DNA of 64,000 nt from Callaeas wilsoni (Eukaryota > Chordata > Aves > Passeriformes > Callaeidae). Made by a program: the position numbers and the translations under genes. Location: NCBI GenBank assembly GCA_013398955.1, contig VWPU01001330.1, positions 37,182 to 101,181 on the forward strand. Direction: 5' to 3'. The notes under the pieces were generated by a model. It did not search any database, was not told the DNA's origin, and saw nothing but the letters and a program-made list of their open reading frames with translations. This document shows positions 13,001 to 22,000 of this stretch, one piece after another; positions within the stretch are counted from its first letter, which is position 1; the number at the start of each line of letters is the position of its first letter.

Positions 13001-16000
13001 AAGACACAGAAATTTCAGCCCCTTTCACACTGCACAAAGCTCCTTAAGGTAAGAAAGATGTGGGTATTTACTGGGAAGTGTTTGCCCCTATTTGGTATTA
13101 AAAAATAAGCATTTGTGAAACAGCACAGTGCTACCACAGCTATAAATCATCACTACAAACAGTTTACTGCAGATATTGCAGCCCTCTGAGAAGCAGGTAC
13201 CTTTTAAAACATACCTTGGTAAGGAGCAGGATACATCTGACCCACAGGCTGGAGCTGAGAGGCAGATGCAGCAGTTTGGGGGTAAGGAAATGCCACTCCT
13301 GGATATGCCTTGCAGGACAAGTTCAATAGGTTAGAATGTGTTTTGCTATTTCCCCACGTCCTCACAGTTTCACATTTTTTTAAGCCCAAGAGCAAGGACA
13401 GTATTTGGAAAGAAAAATCCTAAAAATTAAGGAGCTGGAAAGTCAAAATACACAACAGCAGCTGTGAAAGGAAAATAATACTCTTCTTTTGAGGCTTAGT
13501 TAGTTCCCATCTTCACTCAAATTTAAGCAAAACCATGTTACCCTACATTTGTGAGAGTCAGAGATCAGCACATGAACAGCCCCCTCTGAAGTTACGCTAA
13601 ATTGAACACAAGGCCATTTCCTAAAAAGGGCTCAAAAAGCACAACACAACTTGATTGCAACTTTCCTGCTCGTTGCTGAAGAACTTGGAAGTTCTTACTG
13701 TATCCACTACAAAACCAGGTATTAACAAAGCCTGGTTCATCCTTAGCTTAAGAACCCATCATAGACAGAAAATAAGCCCTTTTTCAATAAATTTTAAGAG
13801 GCATATGATGAAAACCTGAGAATGCCAAAGAGTCACAGGAAACAGCCTTGAATTCTCATCCTTATGTTAAAGTCCTTGCTCCCAGCAATGGAGAAGACAA
13901 TAAGACTGAGGAGAAGGGACAGAAGTGCCAATATTCTCCTTGATTTCATTTTGGTACCTGAAAGCCCTGTGCTCCTCCAGGCAGAGCTGAATGGGGCTGG
14001 ATTGTTGCAGGAATTAAAGCAGCAGAAGATACTGAGGGTGCAGCACCAGATGCTTGAGGTACTGAAAAGGAAGAAATAAATTCAGCATGCCACAAAGCAG
14101 CTCGAAAGAATTTAATTCACCTAGCGTGAAACGGTTAAAAAAAAAATCACTAAATAGACAAAAGTTTAACAAAAGCATGTCTGCAACCTTGTGAAAATTA
14201 AATCAAGCAAGTGATAATAGGTCAAGAAAAGAGCAACCTTTCACAGAAATCCCACTTCTAGCTCCATTTAAACAACCTCTTTTCATTCAGATAGCTCTGA
14301 AGTTTATTCACACGAGGTGTGACTCAGACTGACTCTGAAGGCTGCTCAGCTGACCAGAAGCTGATGTGACCATCCCATCACGGGAAGACACATCCAGCCC
14401 TGCAGAGCTGCCAGCCCTCTTCACGTGGATTTCCATCATTCCTGAAAGCTGCTGTTTGCTGGGAAAGGATTTGTAACATTCCATTTACAAATCCCACAGC
14501 CTACAAATCACAGTGCCCGGTGACAGAACAGCTCAGGCACAGTGGCTGCTCTTCCTCAAGCATGAGACCACAATGAAGAAACACTCCAAGGATTGTCTTG
14601 TGCTTCATGGATTAGTGGCTTGTGGATCAGCAAGCCTTAGCAGCAGCTTTCAGTTCATATTCAGGTCCTGGAAAGAATCCTCTATTCCCACAGCCCTCAT
14701 GGAGTGGAATAGGAGTGCAGCAGCTCCCCAGCACGTTACCTTGTGTGGAGACTGTGGGCAGCACTGCCTGAGCAGGCTGGGAGGGTCTGGTCGAAGCCAC
14801 TGGCTGTGTTGTCCCTCTCAGAGTATTTGGATCCTAAAAACATTTCTGCATGTTACAAGAAACACCAAAGAACAAGCCAACAGCCTGAGCCCAAGGTCAC
14901 TTGAGACAAGGTGTTACCCCATGAACCCAAGTGGAACCTTTCTGTCACAGAACCAGAGCAGACTTTCCCTGGACAAGGGGAGAGCCACTGTTACAGATTC
15001 CACTTTAAGCAACCCCCAGTGTAGAAAAAGCAGTAGAAGAGTCGCTGCTGTGACTGGTACCTCTATTTCCGAGTCACTGGAGTCGAGCTGACTCCCTGCT
15101 GTCCCAGCAAGGAAAGGCAGCATGGGTTGTCCCATTTTGGCCATCCGAGAAATCAGCTTTGCCTTTGCTACATCTGGGTTCTAAAAGAAACATTTAGTTA
15201 CTCTCCCTTTGTCTCAGCCCAGGCTTTTGACGTATTACAAACACTTCTGAATCTCTGACTAAATTTTGACTCAATTTTTCAATGACTGTGTGAAAATCTA
15301 CTCTTCGAGCACACAAGGTAGCACCAGGATTTGCTAATCTGCCTTGTTTTATATATCCTCCTTCTGGGATGACAGTGCTGTCACTACGGAGAAAAATCTA
15401 TCCCTGCACAGAACACCAACAAGAAAATGCGTGAGTTCAGGAAGCTGCTTAGCAGCTTTTTCTGTCTGGAGGCACACACAGTCTTCTCATGCAGCTATAT
15501 AAACTTATCCTGAATGTCCCAATTCTTTTGTTATCCATTTAAAATTTGTCTATTTATTTCAAAAGACAACTAGCCTTGTGAACATCCACATGGTCAAAGT
15601 CACTTTGCATTCAAGAGTAGGAACTGGGGCTGGGGTTCCTGAGGTCCTGGTAATCACAGAACATTAAGGCTGGAAAAGACCTCTAAGGTCATGGAGCCCA
15701 ACCATTAATCATCAAGTCCAACCATTAATTCCTTCAAAAACAAGGCCCTAAGCTGCTGTAAGGTGAACATTCCAGTGTCTTGCTTGCATGATGCTCACTT
15801 TATCTTCAGCAGTACCCAAAGCTAAGGTGAAACCAAACAAACTTCTCTACTCAGGCTTCAGCTTAGGGAAAGCCAGCACTTACCGCGAGCTGCTCACTGA
15901 TGGAGTTGGACTTGGCCCGTACAGCTGGCTCCCTGCAAAGCCAAACAGGTGTGGAGGTTAACCAAGAGGAAATTCAGGAGCCAACATTCTGCATTTAGAG

Positions 16001-19000
16001 ATAATGTCAAATACACCTCTCCCTAGGAAAGCAGTTTCCTTACATCATGAGCATTTCTTTTAGCCTACACTTCTGGAACACTCTTTGCAGTGTTATCTGT
16101 AGATATGTTCAGGACACCACTATGGCCTGTGAGAACAGCTGATTATAGAAAGATGGTTTTGTTGATTGCTTTAACAACCAACAAACAATTTTAACCAAGT
16201 CCAATAACAAACTATTCATGGCAACAAGAGCAGCACTTAACTTGGACTCCCTGAAAAGGGTGACTGACCCATTTAAAGAACAGAACATTGAATTGTTAAG
16301 GTTGGAAAATACATCTAAGGTTGAATCACCAACCACTAACCCAGCAGCAGCATGTTCACCACTAAACCCCATCCCCAAGTGCCACATATGCATTTTTTGA
16401 ACACCTCCAGGGGTGGTAACTCCACCCTGGGCAGCCTGTGCCAATGCCTGACCACTCCATCACTCAAGGTTTTCCTAATATCCAACATAAACCTCTCCTG
16501 GAGTAACTTAGAGGTGATTTCCTCTCCCCAGTCACTTGCTACCTAGGAGAAGAACCTGATCCCACCTAGCTACAACCTCTTTTCAGGGAGTTGTAGAGAC
16601 TGAGAAGGTCCAAACTGATTACAACAATGCCAGCTGAGATGAGACAGCTGTTAGAGCAGCACTCACACAGCTCAATCCCACTGGATCTCAGCAATGCAGG
16701 AGCCCCTTCCAATTGCTTTAATCTGGAAGTCAGCTCTCAAGCAGATAATTGCAGCAAGTCCTGTTAGCAGCACTGCTCTGCCACATGGAGGGCACTGAGC
16801 TGGCACAGAGGCCCCACATCTGCCAAACGATGTGTCAGTGCAGCACTGTGCTGATGGGCATCACCATCCTTAACACAAAGTTGTTTAAACCCTGCTGCTT
16901 CTTACCCAGGCTTTGGGGGGACGGTGGAGGGAGGCAGTAAACCCGTGTCTGAGGAGAAGCCATCTGAGCTGGGAACTGGAGAAGGTGCAGGGGATTCCCT
17001 TGAACTGACACTCAGCCCATCTGAACTGGAGCACTCCTTTGCCAGCTTCACCTTAAAAAGCACGTAGCAAACAAAAAGATGTTTTTCTGAGTTCCTATAA
17101 AAATTGTCATGAATTTGTTTATTTGTGATGCCACTCCCTGTGCAGCTCCTGCACTTCAAGGAAAAGCAGCAAATTGATTCAGAGCTGGGGAAGCTGAGTC
17201 TTCACATCCTCTCATTCCTCCCACAGTATTTCGTTTTCCCAAGTGACTCACAAATGAGACAACTAAAGATCCCAAGACACTTACAACGGACAAATAGCCT
17301 TGAGGGATCTTCTGGGTTTAGTGTTCTGTTTTGGGTTTGTTTGTTTGTTTGAATTAAAGATACGTATCTGAGGTTTCTAACAGTTTCTGGGCTGGAGTTC
17401 TCACACTAACAGCAGGTTCCCACCTCGCAGTCTCAGAACAGATGTAAACCAAACATCTGGCAGGAGACACTCACCCGCCTGACTTCCACCTCAAACACCA
17501 AAGTGCAGTCTGGAGGGACACGACCAGCCACGCCCTGAGCCCCGTAGGCCCAGGCTGGAGGAATGATGAGGAACCTTCTTCCTCCCTTCTTCATGCCCAG
17601 CATTCCTTCTTCCCAGCCCTTTGGGTTGCAGAGGCAGCAGAAGAGAAAGCAACAGTTGGATCAAAGATTCCAAAACACACAAAGAGAGATTCTTGCAAAA
17701 CCCTGTTTATTTTCAGTGTGCAGCACTAAACCTTTGTCTTGCCACAAACCATGACAGCCTGTTGTGAATTCCAGTGTTAACTTAAGAATAAAGATGCAGC
17801 TCCACCACACAGTGGTGACCTCACTCAGCATTCTGGGGAAGGACTGGACTCCAAAGAGATCTGAATTGCTCTGGTTAGATTTACAAAGCACCCAAAGAAA
17901 ATAGATGCAACAAGGGACATGAAGTCAGAGCAATGCAAACTTCCCAAGGGATGCCAGCTGAACAAGACAGCTCTAACAATCAGGCAAAATTAGTAAGATA
18001 CAGGATAAAACAAATAAAGTAGACAAATAGCACATCTTCAATAAAGGACAACTTGTAACAGATCATATATGAATTATACAGGTCATGGAAGTGACCTGAA
18101 CAAAAGCATCTGACTCAAACCCTGATTTTATGGGATAACGTAAGGGAGTATCACAACACCTGGATGAAAAATTATTTCCTTTAGAAACAGAGTTCCCCAA
18201 GAACAAGGAAATGGATTAAGTGACTTCCAGAAAAACAAAGACAAAAAAACCCCAGCTCCTGAAAACAGGAAGTTTCCTTTTTACCAAAAAGGACAACTCC
18301 TGTCTAACAGTGATGCTGAAAAGGAGACTGGGCTCTATTGTGCAAATTAAGAAGAAAAAGCTTGAGTGAGTCACTGTTACAGTGTATTTGCTAATAAATG
18401 AAACAAACAGCATGTCTGAATCCTGAACAAGATCTGCAGTAATTCAAAGCTCTGAGACCTCAATTATTATAATTAAAGTGCCAGAAGTTGTACCTTGATG
18501 ACCTTTCCAGACCCCAGCTTCAGCCGCAGCAGCTTGTCTTTGTTAACATTGGAGTCAAACACCTGCAGAGTTGAACAAGAACACAAAATAACTGGATTTC
18601 CCAATTGTTTCAAGATTCTGAATGCTACTTTACACATTCCATAAACTCCTAGAACCTCTGGTTAAATGCTATTTCCCATCCCACCACTACCAAAAATAAT
18701 TCTCAGCTATAAGACAGAGCCTTAGTCCATTTCCTGAAGTACAATTTCATGAAGTGGATAACTGGAGACTCAGACTTCAGACCTGCTTTAGGACAGGACT
18801 GGGTGAAGCAAAACACAATATCCACGTGTGAGCGTGCCCATGGAAGTTTAAAAGCATTCCAATCACCTCCCTCTGAACAGTAATGCAATCATAGAAACAT
18901 TAAGGTTGGAAAAGCCCTCTAAGACTACCAGCTCCAGCCATTCCCCCAGCACTGCCATGTTCACCACCAAACCATGTCTCCAGCACCACATCCAGATGGT

Positions 19001-22000
19001 TTTTGAACACTTCCAGGGATGGTGACTCCACTGGGGCCCTGGGCAGCCTCTGCCAATGCTCAACAACCCTTCCAGTGAGGAAATTTTTTTGTAACATGCC
19101 AGAATCCCTTAATATTCCACAGGCAATACATATGCCCCCACTTACAGTGCCATAAATGCCCAAAATACACCTTTAACATCAACACCAGCACTATGCTGGA
19201 TGTGCAGGCTCCTTTCAGGGACTGCCACACGCAGCATTAGGAGGTGGCAGAAATGTCTTTACCTGTCCGAGCCCGTTGTTCTGGAACAGCCATCCCGTGT
19301 AGGCAACCTCCAGGGAGTCTCCTCCTTCCACTCCCTGCCCTTCTCCAAGGAGGAGATCCTGGCAGAGGACCGAGTCCAGTGCTGGGGAGCTGTTGCATTT
19401 GGCAATGCACACCTGCAGAGGGAAAGCCTGGCAGTGTCTCTGGCCCTTAACACTCATAAATCTGATGCATTCCTTGCTGTACTGATCAAGCCCACATTAG
19501 AAATGCACTCCCAGGGCATTCCATGTCTCCTTGTGCTAAATCTTGCTGATTAAACACCCTCTGCTCTACAGAACCACTGATATGCAGTACTTGAGAATCA
19601 AGAACCAACAGGCTCCCTGCCTCAAGGAGATTTGTTTCAATGAACAAAACTCAGGGCAGGCTCCTCTCGGCTCTGTCTCCATCACAGTTATGCAGACACT
19701 CAATGAACTTCAATGAAAATAAAACTTGGTTTGCCCCTGTTGTAAACAAGCCATCCAGAACTAACTGGCCCAGAGGTGAGCAGTTACCTGCTTACTGAAA
19801 TCCACTGCTGCCTTTTCTGACTCAAACATGATGGACCAGTTTTGCCTCTGATCATCATAGAACGTGCTGTAATTGTTGGGCTGAACCTGCAGGAAAGGAA
19901 ATCAGTCCTATCTTAGGCATTAAATGATGCATCCAACTGAACTAAAAAACCCACATCCAAGAGAAGATCCAAGTAAGAGCTCCTGCAATTAAGCAGGAAG
20001 AACCCTGCTGTTCTACTGCCCAAGTTCAGGATACACAAATTAGCTTTTATTTATGTGCTCATTATCATGGAAGAATTATTATAACTCAAATACTTGAGCA
20101 AATATTAAGTTCTTCCTAGATGCTGCAGTTCACACAGGAAGGTGAAACCTTTCAGAAACTTTCTTGAAGCCTGGTTCTTTAATATATACTGAGAATTTTT
20201 AAGTGTCAGTAATTTACATTTCATAATTTATTGTGTTTAGACTTCCAGAATCAATTGGAGAAGTCGCTTCTTCCTCACTTTTAAAAACCCATGTCACCAG
20301 AAGTGACTACATAACCCAGTCGTTTTTGAAGAACGTGCTTATAAAACTACAGAGCAAAGTCTAAGCTGGGACAGAAATTTTATTATTTTGGAGTGAAATT
20401 CTATCTAGCATACCAAGAAATTTGTTGTCATCTGATGACAAGCTAAGAACAGCAAACCAAGGCATCAATTTTTTGTAAAACTGGCAGAAAACAACTTCCA
20501 GAGAGATCCCATTTTAGGGTTTACAATGTTCCAGATTGTTCTCAACAGCAGGAAAATGCTGAGTGTTAATCTTCTGAGAGAAAACATTTCCTTGCTGTCA
20601 TTTCCTCCTGCTTACTCAGCTGTATTCTCTCAGACACTTCACTAGAAATTCTCAGCAAAAAGAATTTTGCTGGTTTTATCCATCACAGGGCTGCAAATCC
20701 CAAACCACCTCTGCGAGCACAGGTAATAATTTACCTCCTACGGGGGCCTTGGTGTGGAAACCTCCTGAGGAGGTGCTCTGCAAAAGGCAGCTGTCACAGC
20801 CTCTTGTGCAATACATGAGGAGAACAGTCACACTGGGACACCTCCTGCTCTGTCACTGATGTTTGATCTCAGAGGTGATAAACCAAGGCTTAAGGAAGAA
20901 TTTCAGAGCCAAACTTGTGTTTGCTGTGACCAACAAGTGCTTTTCTAAGCCAGAGTCTCACCGTGAGCACGAAGCCTGGATGGATCCTTGCAGAGGTGAT
21001 CTGTTGCTGCTGACTGATGTAAAGGAGAATCCTGTACTGGATTCCACAAGGAATTGGGCAGGGAAAAAGAACAAAAACAGGAACTCAAAACATCTGCAGT
21101 TCTAAAGTGCTTTGTTACATGCAGAGCCTAAGGCTCAGTATTTACTTTCAAAGCAAAACCACTTAACACAGTTTTGTGACACCTATTAAAACTGCTTTAT
21201 TCTCAAGGGTCTTATTTAGCTGCAGCAATCAAGCAAGTCAAACTCATCATTTTGTAATAAGCAACATGCTTTAACTAATTCCACATTTTTCACAGTTACA
21301 TTGGAAAAAGATGGTGCACGAACCCTTCCAGACACAGAACTCAGCACACATGCCATAAAACCATCACGGAGTCATTTAGGTTGGAACAGACATCCAAGAT
21401 CATTCCCCCAGCACTGCCAAGGCCACCACTAACCCATGTCCCCAAATGCCACATCCACATGGCTTTTAAACCCCTGCAGGGATGGGGACTCCACCACTGT
21501 CCTGGGCAGCTGTACCAATGCCTGATCACCCTTTTGGGAAAGACATTTTCCCTAATATCCAAATTAAAGATGTTTGTGCATATAATCTTTTTTCTTTGCA
21601 TAAACCTATTGACATGTAACAGACTGAGTTGGAGGGAGCTTTCCAAGTACTAGACAATACAGATATGAGATTTATTGACACATTTAGCTCTACCAAACAT
21701 AATCTATTAAAGAAATGTGTTTTCCTTTGTGCACCTGCACAGGACACAGCTCAGTGGTGATCTGGGAGTGACCCACTAACTGCTCCCAGCTGGATGTGAT
21801 ATCACACAGGCACACTGAGGAAAGCTGGTTCAGTTTCTTCCTGTCCTCCCTGTCCTCTCCAGCTCCCCCAGAACAACACAGCTCAACACTTCCCAGATCA
21901 CCGATTCAGGAATTTAGTTACCAAACTAAGATTGACTTTGTTCTTGCCAAAGCAGAAGCAACAGAGTGAGACACAAATTAGGACTCGAAGGATATGAAGC

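Noticed and set aside
15884..21575. Three CR1 3' ends each about 320-350 bp before an FKBP15 acceptor (exons 5, 8 and 11)
   Set aside because: The distances are similar, but only three cases with no shared sequence in between; I take this as coincidence.
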